Under the pieces are notes generated by a model. It was not told where the DNA came from. It made no database searches and worked only from the letters and a program-made list of their open reading frames with translations. The position numbers were made by a program, and so were the translations under genes. A DNA stretch of 64,000 bases from Paraconiothyrium sp. Pb-2020 (Eukaryota > Ascomycota > Dothideomycetes > Pleosporales > Didymosphaeriaceae): positions 868,001 through 932,000 of the forward strand of contig JAJUBI010000002.1 of assembly GCA_022419385.1 (NCBI GenBank), read 5' to 3'. Positions 11,354-23,074 of the stretch are shown here, piece after piece (positions within the stretch are counted from its first letter, which is position 1; each line of letters starts with the position of its first letter).

Positions 11354-13123
11354 ATGTCGCTCATATCCCTACAAAGCTTCCTCTACGCTTTCGCGGCAAG
11401 CATTGCATACGTCTTTCTCAAGATCATCTATCGCCTCTTCTTCCACCCCTTCCGCAAGTTCCCAGGGCCCAAACTCGCTGCCGCAACCCACCTCTATAGC
11501 GCCTACTATGACCTCTGCACACCGGGCCTCATCAAACGGCTTCCAGAGATGCACAAAACCTACGGACCTCTAATCCGCATCCAGCCCAACGAGCTGCATG
11601 TAGCGGATGTAGCAAGCTACAACCAGATCTTTCGTGTCGGCACCCCCTTCAGGCGTATATGGCATGACATGGAATTTTTGAATGGGTCACTCCAATCGAA
11701 GGAAACACTCCCCGAAACCAAAGCCCGTCGCGAGTTCCTCTCCCCCTTCTTCAGCAAAGCCACAATCCTGCGCTCGGAACCCTTTCTACATCGCCAGAAA
11801 ATGGCCAAGTTCTTAGCCACCCTGGAGAAATTAAATGGCACCGTGGTCGACTTCTTCCTGGCATTTAGATGCCTGACAGCCGATCTGATCATGGATTACT
11901 GTTTCCAATCGGACCTTAATGCCCTCGATGAGCCCGGGTTCCGGAGCGATACGATCGAAAAGTTCGGAGAGGGTACAGACATGGCGCTTGTGGGAACATA
12001 TTTCCCTAAGTTCTTCAGTTTCGTCAACAAGATGGTTTCTCTCTTGCCGGCCAAGATACAGGAGGAGAAGTTCCCAGCCATCCACGGCTTCAAAACGATG
12101 CAGAACGTTGCACGCCAGCGCATCGAATATTTAATAAGCAACCCTGAGAAGACTAATACCAAGGTTCCGACGATGTTCGATCTTATGCTAAACCCAGATA
12201 CGGCGAAAGGCCAGGTCACGCCGCCAAAGAGGGACATGGTCGCGGACGGGACACTCATGATTGCTGCTGTGAGTTACTTCACGTGCTAGGTACATATGTT
12301 CCTGTCAAAAGGATGTATTCCTTACTTGGCTGAGACATGTACTTGATAAACATGCCTATCGTCATACTTTACACTGACTGTACCTGCGTCTAGGGCACCG
12401 ATACCACCGCCAACACTCTCGGCACCATCCTCTTTCACGTAACCCAGTCCCCCTCCATCTCTGCCAAACTCCTCTCAGAACTTCAAACCGCCATCCCGGA
12501 CCGAGATTCCGTAGTCGACTCCGCGACCCTCGAAGGTCCTGCTTTCACCTACACACGCGCAGTAGTAAAAGAAGGTATGCGAGCTCCTCCCAACCCTCTA
12601 CAGCGTGTATCTATCTCGCAGAGGAAGCCGAGAACTTGCAATGCGAGAGGGTCCCCACCACCCTATATCGACTCTCACTGACTTCATACCCGCGCCTTAG
12701 GTCTACGCCTCTCCTACGGCGTCCCCGGACGCATAATCCGCAAGACAACCCCCCGAAGGCGCAACCTTCAACAATCGCTTCATTCCCGGCGGCACAATCG
12801 TCACCTCAGGAATCTACCTCTAAAACACCGATCCTAACACCTTTCCTTCGCCGTTTATCTTCGACCCCGAGCGCTGGCTCTGCGACACCGAGATGTACAA
12901 GCTGCGAGACAGGCAGATGCAGTCTTTCAGCCGGGGGTCACGGGGCTGTATAGGCATCAATCTGGCCTATGCTACGTTGCATCTGACAGTGGCGCACCTA
13001 TTTCGTCGGTTCGATGTGCAAACGGAGGGGTTTACGACGGAGGCTGATATGGAGTGGCATGATTGTTTCGTGACAGCTCCGGCGGGGCACATCAAGGGCT
13101 TGGTAAAGCGACGGGACGATTGA
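11354..13123 (+). pseudogene. Cytochrome P450 pseudogene (frameshift plus nonsense codon)
   Basis: Relic of a fungal class II P450 monooxygenase. Exons 11354-12268, 12394-12574 and 12701-13123; introns of 125 and 126 nt. The N-terminal membrane anchor is present (LQSFLYAFAASIAYVFLKII) with the Pro-rich hinge FRKFPGPKLAA. The I-helix oxygen motif AAGTDTT spans the first splice junction. The K-helix ExxR is seen as KEGLRL after the second. The PERW motif follows, and the heme-binding loop FSRGSRGCIG is intact. Two lesions break the gene: an extra C in the C-run 12749-12754 shifts the frame between KTTP and EGATFN, and TAA at 12821-12823 replaces a codon just before NTDP. Everything downstream to the stop at 13123 is otherwise conserved, so the decay is recent or reflects sequence errors. 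Confidence 0.85.
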
Positions 13124-13704
13124 AAATCTGAGGTAGTGGAGTGAATCGTGAATTCTGATCTTCAAGGGGCGGATGATACCAATGCCAGTCGAAGATGCAA
13201 TGTCATATAAGTCCGCTTCCCTCGCCAGGCAAGACGAATCTACCCAGCCCCCGGAACTTCAGTTACAATTTCCCATGCTATGCTATGCTAAACTCTCGGC
13301 CTAAGAAATCGGCTATGCTTGTTGAATGACGCTGAAAGACAATGGGTGGTTATGCAAAACACATGCTGTAACGAATTGATGGTAATGGGGGTAAATCATG
13401 CTGGGGTGGTGCTATATACGTATACATACTCGCATTCTCGGTCCTCTGCTCTCTGCTACCGTAGCTTCTGGGGTATCTTCAATGTTCAAATCTTCGTGAT
13501 TTGATTATCTCTCTTGCTCTTCTGCATACTCGCAGACATATTGTCTGTCATCCTGCGCATGTGATATCATGAGAAGCCGTTTCGACCGCTTCATGAGATT
13601 ATTTCCTTGGAACCGGCCGAAATGACCATGTCGGAGTATGTCTAATACGTGCAATGCCTTTCTGTAGCTTACTTGCACCGCAGTTTGTTTGGGGTATCAG
13701 CGAG
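13124..13704. other. Intergenic between convergent genes
   Basis: About 580 bases between the 3' ends of the P450 relic and the cysteine-rich gene. A short run of ATGCT repeats near 13275 is the only visible structure. Confidence 0.6.
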
Positions 13705-16700
13705 CTAGGTTTCCGAACCTTGCAAGTTCGACGCATGCGTGGTCATGGTTGGCGTAATTCCGCCGTCAACAAACTCGTCAATCACCGCACTCTCGGCATC
13801 AAAGTCGTCCGTATCGATATCCCCATCGTCGCCATCGTCGTTCATGTTACTATCCGTGTCGATGCCCAACAGCGAGTCGACATCAGGGGCGTTGACAGGG
13901 GCGGTAACACCGCCCGCCAGGAATAGGTCCAGGTCGTCCTCACTCAACAGAGATATGTCGCCTCCTTGCATAAATTCATCCAGAGGATCAAGGTCAGAGG
14001 TCCCAGTCTCTTCAGTTGCATGGGTCTGATGGTACGGGAGTGTTGATGGCCCAGAGATGATAGTGAAGTTGCTTGGCTCTTCGTGGACGCCGAAGACGGT
14101 GGTGACTGTGATCGAGTCCGGGCTGGGTAGCTGGTTGCTGGATGCGGCGATGACGGTATTCTGGTAGACGAGGTCAACGTTCTCTTGATGGGTGATACTC
14201 GGGCCATCATCGTCAACATTGTCGTCGGTGTAAAGAGACTTGAAAAATTCGAAGACAGCTCCAGCTAACTCGTCAGCTTGATTCCGTCCCCTCCTTTCCT
14301 TCTCAATTCTCTCGCGTGCACGTCTCTCTTCCGCAAGTCTTGCTTGAGTCTCCACGTCAAATCGACACTTTGCCTTTACATCTGATTTGCGAGAGCACAT
14401 TGGACAGTGAAAGTTCACTGTGCAGTATGTGCACGTACAGCTGGGGTTGGCGAGATTGCATTGCTGGATGTTGTTAGCCCTGTCTCAATGTTCGTCAGTT
14501 AGAAGAGAAGGAGATAGACTTACGTCACACACAAGGACGGCACACTCAGTGCACTCTTTGAGAATGGTCGGACATTGCGGCCTATTATCACCCACTGGTC
14601 TGGGATACTGGCAGAAGTACGCTCCGCAGCCCTCCCATTGCACAGGATGGCGAGGATGACAAGGCAGTGGGAGGGGGTTGGCTATAGAAGTGGGTGCGCC
14701 AACTCGCGGTGAGTTCGCCGCAAGTATTAGGTTTCGGCTGCGGACACCTGACGCGCTGAGAGATCGTGGTCTTGAGGAGCTGACAGGGACGAAAGGTATA
14801 GGAGTAGCGTTCGAGAACGGATCGAAATTGGACGTATGCGACGTGACTGAGTTCTGGGCGGACATCTCGACTGAAGAAGGCGGAACGGGTAGAACTAAAA
14901 TCTGAGACTGTGACATAGGTGCTTGGTCTCCAATATCAAGTTCGGTACTCAAAGAGGATGAAGATTGACTGAATAGTGGAGGACCGGGAAGTGGCCGTTG
15001 AGCGTTCCTATTGGGGTTGAACTCAGGTATAATCAGTCGAGGTAGATCGGTATGCGCTCTAACGTGTTCGCGTTCGGTGAGCATGTCTCGATACCCGCAT
15101 TTTCGAAACTTCAACCCCCGGAAGTCGTGTTCTTTGCAAATTGGGGTTTTGCATGTCCGGCATGTGACTTTCCATCGAAAGCTCCGGTAACAGTCTTGAC
15201 AAAGACCTCGCGGACAGGTCTGAGCCTGCAATTCCAGGCTGGGTTGCTTCAAGTAGCTTAAAAGATCAACGTCCTCGCCTAGGACATATTCGTAGAGTCC
15301 ATTGTTCTTCAGCTCTCGGATGTAATCGACAGGTCGAAGCTGGCTCGAAAAGTCTGGGTCCTCGAACTGTTTAGCGCGTGGAAGCGGCGCTGCCCGTATT
15401 TTGTCGGCTCCTCTCCCACCCAGCCCAGTCCCAAGTACGGCAATGCCGCCCCCGCCCGAGAAGATAGGCTCCAAGCAACACCAATGCATGTTGAGTTTTG
15501 GTGGATCACGGTTTGGAGGCGGCACAGGTAGACCGTGATTGAGATTACCGCCATCCTCGGAATCTGAATCGTCATCGTCCTGAGACGACTCAATCATTAA
15601 ATTCGGAGAGCGGGTAGCCCCAGGAGCCCACCAAAATCGATCGTCTTGCTGGAGCTGCGCGGTACTGTTTTGAGTTTGAAGCGAAATATTAGATCCAGTT
15701 GAAGCCTGGTTGATAGTAGTCCCTACTGTGGAGCCAGGACCGAAAGCCAGATTTGTGAACTGGCGCGTTTTCGCCCGCTTCCTGGGTATGGGCTTGTTGA
15801 ACGCGCAGCTGGCGCAGAGCGTCTTACGGCATCCCATGCAGTGCATTCGAACGCTGCACGATTCGCACCGTTCCAAAATCTCTTCGCTGCATTGCGCGCA
15901 GTAGACGTTCTCAATGAAGGTTTTGTGGCTCTGTCGCAGGTGTGCGGGCACGTGCTTGCCTTCGCCCTTGGACACAGCACTCTCAGTTCCCAAGGGTTCG
16001 CCATCTTGGCCAGTCTCAGAGATTTCCCACAGCCTGCCGTCTGATACTCCAAGCCTTTCTCCAACTCCATCCGCAGGCCCAATACGGTTACTTGACCGCC
16101 AGAGTCGGTCGTATGGCACCCATACTTCCCCGTTCTGCGGACCTGCTCTTCCCGCATGGTAATCTTTCCTCCGATAGCAGCGCCCTCCTGGAGTTGGGCA
16201 CCATGCAGTGTCCGTCCATATCCCTAGCTTATGGCATATCTCGATTAACTGATGCGTCGGATCGGAGTCGGAGTCTCGTCGCGTAAGGGATTGAGGAAGA
16301 TACGGTCGTCTACGATGGTGTCGGCAGCGGTATGTATAGAGGCTCTTCAAGGCGAGGTCTGTTGCTGAATCCGGCATGTGATCCATAGTGAATGGTTCCA
16401 GGAAGGGGACGATGTGGTATTTGATCGAGACGTTCTTACAGCCCCGCACCGACAAATGTCTGAGAGTATTACTTCGCGGCCCCAAGACTTGCATACTCAG
16501 TGCCGTCCCCGACACCGCGGTGTTGCAGAGATCCAGGCTAGTTAACCGCGACCCGTGTGGGCCTATGATTTGCTTCAACAGCGCATCGAAAGCGTATGGC
16601 TTCGACTGGCGCTCTCGCCCATCGGGTGTCTCATTTCCAGGCGACCCCATAGCCACGGCGGGCTGTGGCAACCGGAATGATAGCGTCTTCCATGCGAGAG

Positions 16701-17145
16701 GGTACAGTTTGAGGAATTCGCGGAGGTATCTGGACGTGTGATAGAGATCGAGGACCGAAGCCGTTGATATCTGGGCGAGAAGTGACTCCAGGACGGGCGG
16801 GTAGCTGGTGATAACGGACTCGAACAGGCTCAGCAACGGGCCCTCCTCCTTCTTGGCCTCGAGCGCCCTTTCCTTTTCCCGTATGATCGCATCGTCGCCC
16901 CTTCCAAATACTGACGTCCGCCTCTGCTCGGTCTCGCCGGAGTGGTCGCGCTCGCGGTCGTGTTCGTGGCCCCTGTCCTCCATGGTTTCCTCCGGCTCCA
17001 GGTCGAGGTGATCAGCCAGTTCGTTTCCTACGAGGCAGTCTTGACGTCGTAGGGTCGAGCGCATGAAAAGGGGAGCGCGCAATAGAGTGGAGGACGACCG
17101 CAGCGCTAAAGAGTCGAGAGGTTTACCGCGACGGCCTGGGAGCAA
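13705..17145 (-). CDS. Large cysteine-rich protein with F-box/LRR-like N-terminus (possible ubiquitin-ligase component)
   Basis: Function not established. Exons 14524-17145 and 13705-14463, joined across a 60-nt intron (GTAAGT...ATCCAG). The junction rebuilds a Cys cluster: LVCD joined to QCNLANPSCTCTYCTVNF and HCPMC. Length is 1126 residues from 17145; a later Met at 16983 (MEDRGHEHDRER) is an alternative start. Residues ~110-270 resemble an F-box-like helix set followed by leucine-rich repeats (LTSLDLCNTAVSG, LRHLSVRGCKNVS). Three separate Cys/His clusters follow: YCAQCSEEILERCESC to MGCRKTLCASC, GLCQDCYRSF to CRTCKTPICKEHD, and the C-terminal cluster. The last ~230 residues are acidic and low in complexity. 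Zinc binding is likely; a ligase role is inference. Confidence 0.78.
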
Positions 17146-17897
17146 GCGTGTCGTGTGCCTGCGAGGAAGGGCTAGCCCTGTGGCCGCCGCACTTGTCGCC
17201 GGGGTTGCAAGCGGCTGTGATCGCCATGCTCTCTGCCGGAGACGCGCCGCGCGCCGCTTTAGGAAAGCGACGGCGCGCCTCGCAGCTTCTTACACCACAA
17301 ACGGCCTTTGAAACCAGGTGTGATCATGTCAAAATGAACTCAGCATTCGACTTCGAAATGTCATCTCTACTACGAGACTGACTATCTGGCTCAATTCGTG
17401 TACATCCTTCTTTTGCGGAAAACGCGCAACACAAGAGCATCCCACCGGTTGTCCATAGACGCAAGCAAGGACATGGCATTACGACCCTCACAACACGTGC
17501 TTCTTATTTTTCTTGTCGAAATTTCACGACGATGTGTTTTCATATCCATTTTGAAGTCATCCGGCAGATTCACTTGTGGTTTAGCACATCGAATGGTGCA
17601 ACAAGGGATTGTCACTTCAAATGCCTCATCTTATCGTTATCAGAAGGAGCTATACAGCCACCCAAAGATATCCTATTGACAAAAGCAATTTCAACGAAAC
17701 ACCATCACCTGGTACGACCGTCCTATCAGATGACCAAGGCAACGCGCCAGACACCTGTCCCAAACATGGGACATGAAACCAAACCAAAACCCAAGAACCA
17801 GGTATCAAGCCCAAAGCAACGCTATGATGCTAATTTTGACAACAAATGAAGACGCCTTCCAAACACATCTTAACATACGAAATTGTGAACAGGCTAA
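17146..17897. other. Intergenic, no supported gene
   Basis: About 750 bases between the cysteine-rich gene's 5' end and the transcription factor's 3' end. No coding signal. Confidence 0.6.
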
Positions 17898-20003
17898 TCA
17901 AAACACCCAATTGCCATCCACATCGAGATCCCGAAGCCCATCGAACAGGATAATGTCAAAGTCCATCTCCGGATCATTGAACTCATTGGTCGTAGGCCAC
18001 AGCGCATTTGTGACGAAAGAAAACACCGGAATGTGCTCTGCTGTTCCATTCGAGCTCAACTTCTTCGCTGTGCCCGAGTCGAGATCGAACGCCGGCCGTA
18101 CAGGCAGCTTCTTGTAGTTCAGCTCGATGGCGCCAAAGTAGGGTACGGTTAGCCGGGCCTTCCCTAGTGTCTGCTTGCTCGGATCCAACGAGGATAGGAT
18201 CTTCTTAAGCACTACTGCACTGCGCGTTGCGATGCGCTCTCGTGTGCTGGCTTTACCCAGTTTTTCCATCTCGGATATGACCCGACATATCATCGCAAAG
18301 TCGCTGCCTTTTGCCTTTTGCACTTCAGCTTTTTCTTTAGTTGCCATATCGATGAGGATGTCGAGCGTGAGGGTCATGGCAGCGATGAAGACGCTGAGTT
18401 CGGCGAAGCGACAGCATGCTTGCGTTATGCCTGCGTTGCGGAGCGCAAACCATCTCATGACGATATTGCGGCTCGCTTGTAGTGCTGCGACTTTAGAATA
18501 TTCGAAGCGGCTTTCATGCGGTGCGCGGAGGAGGAACGGGAGGTGGATGAAGATCTTCAGCTCGAAGTGCCACATTTGGACCATCAGGCGCTCAAGCACG
18601 TCGTAGGACTCGGCTGTTCGTGCTGTCGGTGGCACGTTGGGTACGTCCCAGAAATCCTTGGGCTGCTCTTTCATCATGGACTCTAGCTTCTCGTCGAGAG
18701 CGAGTGCCTGCACGTAGGACTGACACGTGACTTCGTGATCGAGCTCGGCGACCTGTCGACATATGGTCGCGAGCCGAGCGCGGTGAACACGGTGCAACTC
18801 GTCGTCTTCAGCGACAGGATAATCATCGGAGGCGAACGGGAGGCGGAGGTGTAAGCCGAGTATTCTGTCAAGGTCGACTAAACAGCACCATATCGATGCT
18901 GACGACTGTATCGATTCGATTGGTGGTATTTGCTTAGACTGGACGATGCGATGGAATCCCATCAGATGTGCTAGGTTCATAGTTCTCCTGACAATAAGCC
19001 AAGCTTGTCGAAGATTAGCGACGTTCATATGGTAGACAGATAGCAGAAGTAAGGTCTCCAGCCCTGGTAAGGTGAGCAGCAGCTCATCCGATGATGTGAC
19101 AAGAGTAGTCACGGTAGCAACATAATTCTCCATCGTAGCTTCAAGATTCCAAATGTTTCGGAACCTTGAAGTGTCGAAGTCGGGCGGTAACGCGCAGATG
19201 CAAGCTGCCAAATGTAGCAATGTCCGCGCTACAACAATAGCGCGCTCCTTTGCGATCGTAGCAATGTCCAAAGCATACGATTCCGTATCTTGACCAACGA
19301 AGAGTTCTTTTGAGGGTCGATACATCCCATTCAGGATCATCCACCCATTTGAAGACTCAAAGATGACGTCGGCATCATGTTGTGATGGAAGGAGAGCCAC
19401 CAAGGCCCGGTGGACAGGATCGGATGATGGTAGTACATCTTCTTTTTCGACCAGAGTCCTGATACTAGGTGCCGATGTCCAAGTGCGAGTTCCGAGCTGA
19501 AAACAAATGAGTAAGATGAGAATATGAATGCCAACAGAACACTAACTATGCCATCTGCGAGACTTTGCCTATCGCTCTGTGGAAGTGGCGGAAGCCCGGT
19601 GAACTAAAAAGGCTTCTCGTTTGACTCTGCCGATCTTGTTCTCGAAGAATCTTGCGATGAAGCGACATTCGATGTGACGTTGGGAGCTTTGCGACACACG
19701 AACTTCTCAAAGAGCTGTTCCAGCTTGCCAAGCCGCTCACCTATGTGGAGTTGACAGGCGTGATCTTCACCATCTGGGGCGAAGCCGTCCAGAACGCCAA
19801 CAGCTAACGTGGTAGTCGACTCGCTCTTTTCGCAAGCGGTCTGTAATTTCCTCTTCTTGCCTGCCGAAATCAAATTAGTGTCAAGCAACGACCAACAACA
19901 GTATGGGGAGCGGAAGTTGTATCTTACACTCCCAACAGGCGCGCAGGCGACTGGACGGCCTCTTTCTGTTCGTTTCGGTACTGGTCGTGCTACCATAGTC
20001 CAT
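17898..20003 (-). CDS. Fungal-specific transcription factor with degenerate N-terminal zinc cluster
   Basis: Predicted nuclear regulator. The start is taken at 20003 (MDYGSTTSTETNRKRPSS). Exon 1 (19928-20003) ends in RACWEC, and after a 67-nt intron (19861-19927, GTAAG...GGCAG) it continues KKRKLQTAC. This resembles the first half of a Zn2Cys6 cluster (CX2C plus basic run), but the remaining cysteines of the canonical six are not found in any frame. A leucine heptad follows (ERLGKLEQLFEKFV), as usual after such clusters. The next intron(s), between ~19740 and 19577, are not resolved. A probable 30-nt exon, 19547-19576, joins through a GTTAGT...TTTCAG intron to the main exon 17898-19496. That exon encodes the middle-homology region (LLLLSVYHMNVANLRQAW, SASIWCCLVDLDRILGLHLRLPF). 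The target genes are unknown. Confidence 0.7.
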
Positions 20004-21359
20004 GTCGACTGGACCAGAGACAACCAGCACACTCATCTATCTGTTTCCAGGTCAAGCAAGTGTTGTCCGAAGCATAATGGGACAAGGACTACTTTCATAG
20101 TGTGGGGATGCAGTTGGCGGCAACGGCCTGGAAGTAAGCGCTCCCCGGTACTTTTCGGCCGAGATTTTTGGACCGCCTACGACGGGCTTCTGACTGCAAA
20201 GACCGCACCTCAATACGAGCTCGGGCGCACTCAAAGATGTTCCATTGCCCGACTTCGCATTTAAAAGCTGCGGAGTGCGAGGCTGCTTGTTTCTATGTCC
20301 GCATCGCGACAATGAGGGCGACGTCGTAATTGCTTCGTAAGCAGACGCTGCCTCGGTTTAACGGCTGTTCGACAACTCCGTGGAGGCTGCGCATTCCAAA
20401 GAGGCGATCGAGATTACGGACTTTCCGCCCACAATTTACATAGCTTAGTTAAACAGTTGAATTCGTTGGGCCTGAACGTGACTTTGCATCCGGTGCCGAG
20501 CGCCAGCCCAGCACTGCGTGACAATAAGCAAGTTTCCGTAATCACTGTAGCAATACCCCGAACCCTAATGGAATCTGCCGGGTGTTTCCCAGCTCGCAGT
20601 CAACTTCCTCCAGCAGTTGCGCTTAGAGAAGATTACTTTTTCTGGACGTCGCTACAGAATCGCCGCTATCCTGCAATGGCCATGTGACCATGGTTGTTCC
20701 GCCTCCGGTCAGCGGAAGCGGACCTAAGTAATCGCGCTCTTACCCGCGATGATGAAGGATGTTTCTTACGGCAAACACTTTGTCAAGTTCTGGTTGCATG
20801 TAATCCCACGATATCACTAAATCGTCCGATCGACTTGATAGTTTCTTCAGACAGTCACAGTGGAGAACGATTAGCGTGCGCCAATGTAGCAAGTGCAGAT
20901 TATATTGATGCGCCTTTAGCATTAGTCTGGGCGAGGTTTACGCAGGTTGGGCTTCCTTAGATACATGGAACAGTGTCGTCGCCTTCCATACTACTGGGGG
21001 GAAGGATGGTGAAGGATGTTGAATTGGATGGATGGACTAGTTCGGACAAGCTGCTGGCGCTCACTCGGGGCATATACGCGCTTAGCTAAGTTTGACCCGA
21101 GGAACGACCTTCACGGCGTATGTTACGCAGGATACTAATTGGCGATGTTCTCAATCACATCCACTGCTTACGCACTGCAGCATCGGTGCGTAGAGCGCTT
21201 CAAGGTCGATGCATATCCAAGGTTGAGATTTGGGAACTTTCGTCCAAAGAGACGCATGCATGTTCCGCGAAAAATGCACATAAGTCGAACCCAATATGCA
21301 CGTAAGACGACTGGTACTCAGGCTGCGATGCTAGTTCGACCGTATCTGACCCTAGCTCT
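20004..21359. other. Intergenic, no supported gene
   Basis: About 1.36 kb between the transcription factor's 5' end and the RING gene's 3' end. Base composition is ordinary, not AT-rich, and there is no transposon relic or coding signal. Confidence 0.6.
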
Positions 21360-22084
21360 TCAAGCATACATGTCATCGTATTCTTCCTCGTCATCGTCCG
21401 CTGGAGGCGGTAGTGGTTTCTTTTTTAGAAGATCCTTACGATCAAGGGGACATGTTGAATTGAGCTTGAGCCACGGTTTAATGCAATCGAGATCGAAGCG
21501 ATGATCTGGGTGGCACGGAAGCTCTACAACCAACGGATACTGATCTGTCGAAAAGGATGTCAGTCATACAACAACCACATACTTACGCAGATGCCCACAT
21601 ACCCTCTAAGAAAGGATTCACACAGATTGGACAGGTATCAGTTGGCTTCAGCGACTTCTTCGACACACGCTCCAACTCGTCCAGGAAGCTGTCTGGGACG
21701 CCATTCAACTCGGTCGGCGGATCATCTGCATGTTGCCGCAGCTGCTCAATCATGCTCGCTAGCAGATCATCGCCGCCGGTGGGGTTATCGCCCTGCTCGT
21801 CCGAAGGACGTCCGCGCATCATGTCAAAAGCGTTGGCGAGCAACCGGAATGCAGCCGCCACATTCTCAGGTTGGGGTACCGCGTGGGCATTGTGATGTGC
21901 CTGCGCATCGGACGTATCGACGAGCTCAAGTGTAGAGAAGAAGGTGCTGAGATCAGGTCGGCGCGCGGGCTGCTCAGCTTTGTCCTCCTTTGTGGGAATA
22001 TTGTGTTCGACTGTGACATCGTCAGTCCAAGATCGGTGACTCCACTTGCCGAGGGCAGTGCTACTTGCCTTCGTAGCCAGACAT
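21360..22084 (-). CDS. Small RING-H2 finger E3 ubiquitin ligase with a GC-AG first intron
   Basis: Predicted E3 ubiquitin ligase; partner unknown. Exons 22069-22084 (16 nt), 21603-22010 and 21360-21544 give 202 residues in frame. The first exon encodes MSGYE; its intron (22011-22068) starts with GCAAGT and ends GTCACAG, with CTGAC upstream, so it is a GC-AG intron. The second intron uses GTATGT (21545-21602). This donor is needed because the alternative GTAAGT 16 nt downstream breaks the frame. The RING lies near the C-terminus: CPICVNPFLED, then LPCHPDHRFDLDCIKPWLK, then CPLDRK. The last zinc ligand position holds Asp instead of Cys, as in some fungal RING-H2 proteins. The tail is Lys-rich, then acidic (DDDEEEYDDMYA). 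Confidence 0.85.
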
Positions 22085-23074
22085 GGTGTCTTGGTCGGCT
22101 TGCGTACGATCAGCTTTGACGGACAATGTCTGGAAGCAGTGGGGTTTTGAAGCTGCAGCTGGCTCGACGCGTCGCCAGTGCTGCCTCCCACTTCGCGTAC
22201 GGTGACCCCGCGCTGGTGCTATTGGTCGGCTTTGTTAGCAGGCGCCACACCTGTGGCTGAGCGGTGGCGAGTGACTTGATCACCCATCCACATCTCGGAG
22301 ACACATTTCTCGTGGCCTATCGCAATCCATGAGGATTTGGAAGTCCTCAGCCACCTTGATTTGAGTCTTCTCTGGCCGAGGCATGCCCGCACTGGCCGAC
22401 CGTTGAACATTTGCTGGCGCGCGCGTTGGCAAGCGCGCAGCCCCACGTCGAATCGATCATCGACACCTCATGCGAGAAACAGCGGGCCGGGTTCTGTTCT
22501 GAGACTCGCATCATCGGAAGCTTCATTGTCTCGTGCATCGACATGATGCATAGCCCTTGGGCTTGTGCTTCGTGCCTTCGGTAGTATCTACAGTCGCAGC
22601 AAAACTTGTGTCCTCACGCGAAGTCGTCTTCGAAGACCGAAGTTGCGGAATGACGAAGCTTCATACGCAAGGCATGCCCGCATTGAGATATTACTGTGTA
22701 CGAGATTGTTAATGATGACTTTGGTCGCTCTAGTGATGCAGGGGCAAGCTCGTTGGCCAGACTTGCCTGACAGACTGTGACCCGTGCTCAGCCACCTTCG
22801 ACCTCCGCGTCAAAGTCCTTCCTGCGCTGCCCCATCAGCGTCGTCTCTCCTGAATCTTCGGCAGTGTTCGAGGCATCTGAACGGCGAGGCGCAGTCATAT
22901 TGGGCGGCGAGGCGGTGACTGTAAAATAGCAGTCACCGCGCACCTCATACAACTCATCGCCCTCAAACTCACCGGCCTCTTGCTGTCTCACCATACCCTT
23001 ACATTTGCTGTTGATACTGGACACATTACCACAGCAATACCAACAACTGCAGTTCTCTTCGATCTAGTACACTT
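22085..23074. other. Intergenic divergent promoter region
   Basis: About 990 bases between the divergently transcribed RING gene and the HET-associated gene. Frames here are antisense or short and unconvincing. The 5' regions of both genes must lie here. Confidence 0.55.

Noticed and set aside
11354..13123. Explaining the P450 frameshift and stop by an extra intron
   Set aside because: No GT-AG pair between 12740 and 12830 removes both lesions while keeping the conserved flanks in frame.
21586..21602. GTAAGT donor 16 nt downstream of the chosen GTATGT in the RING gene
   Set aside because: Stronger-looking match, but joining it to 21544 puts the second half of the RING out of frame.
22788..23024. 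78-codon minus-strand frame just upstream of the HET-like gene
   Set aside because: Too short, no family, and its start is only 50 bases from the sense gene's start; likely chance.
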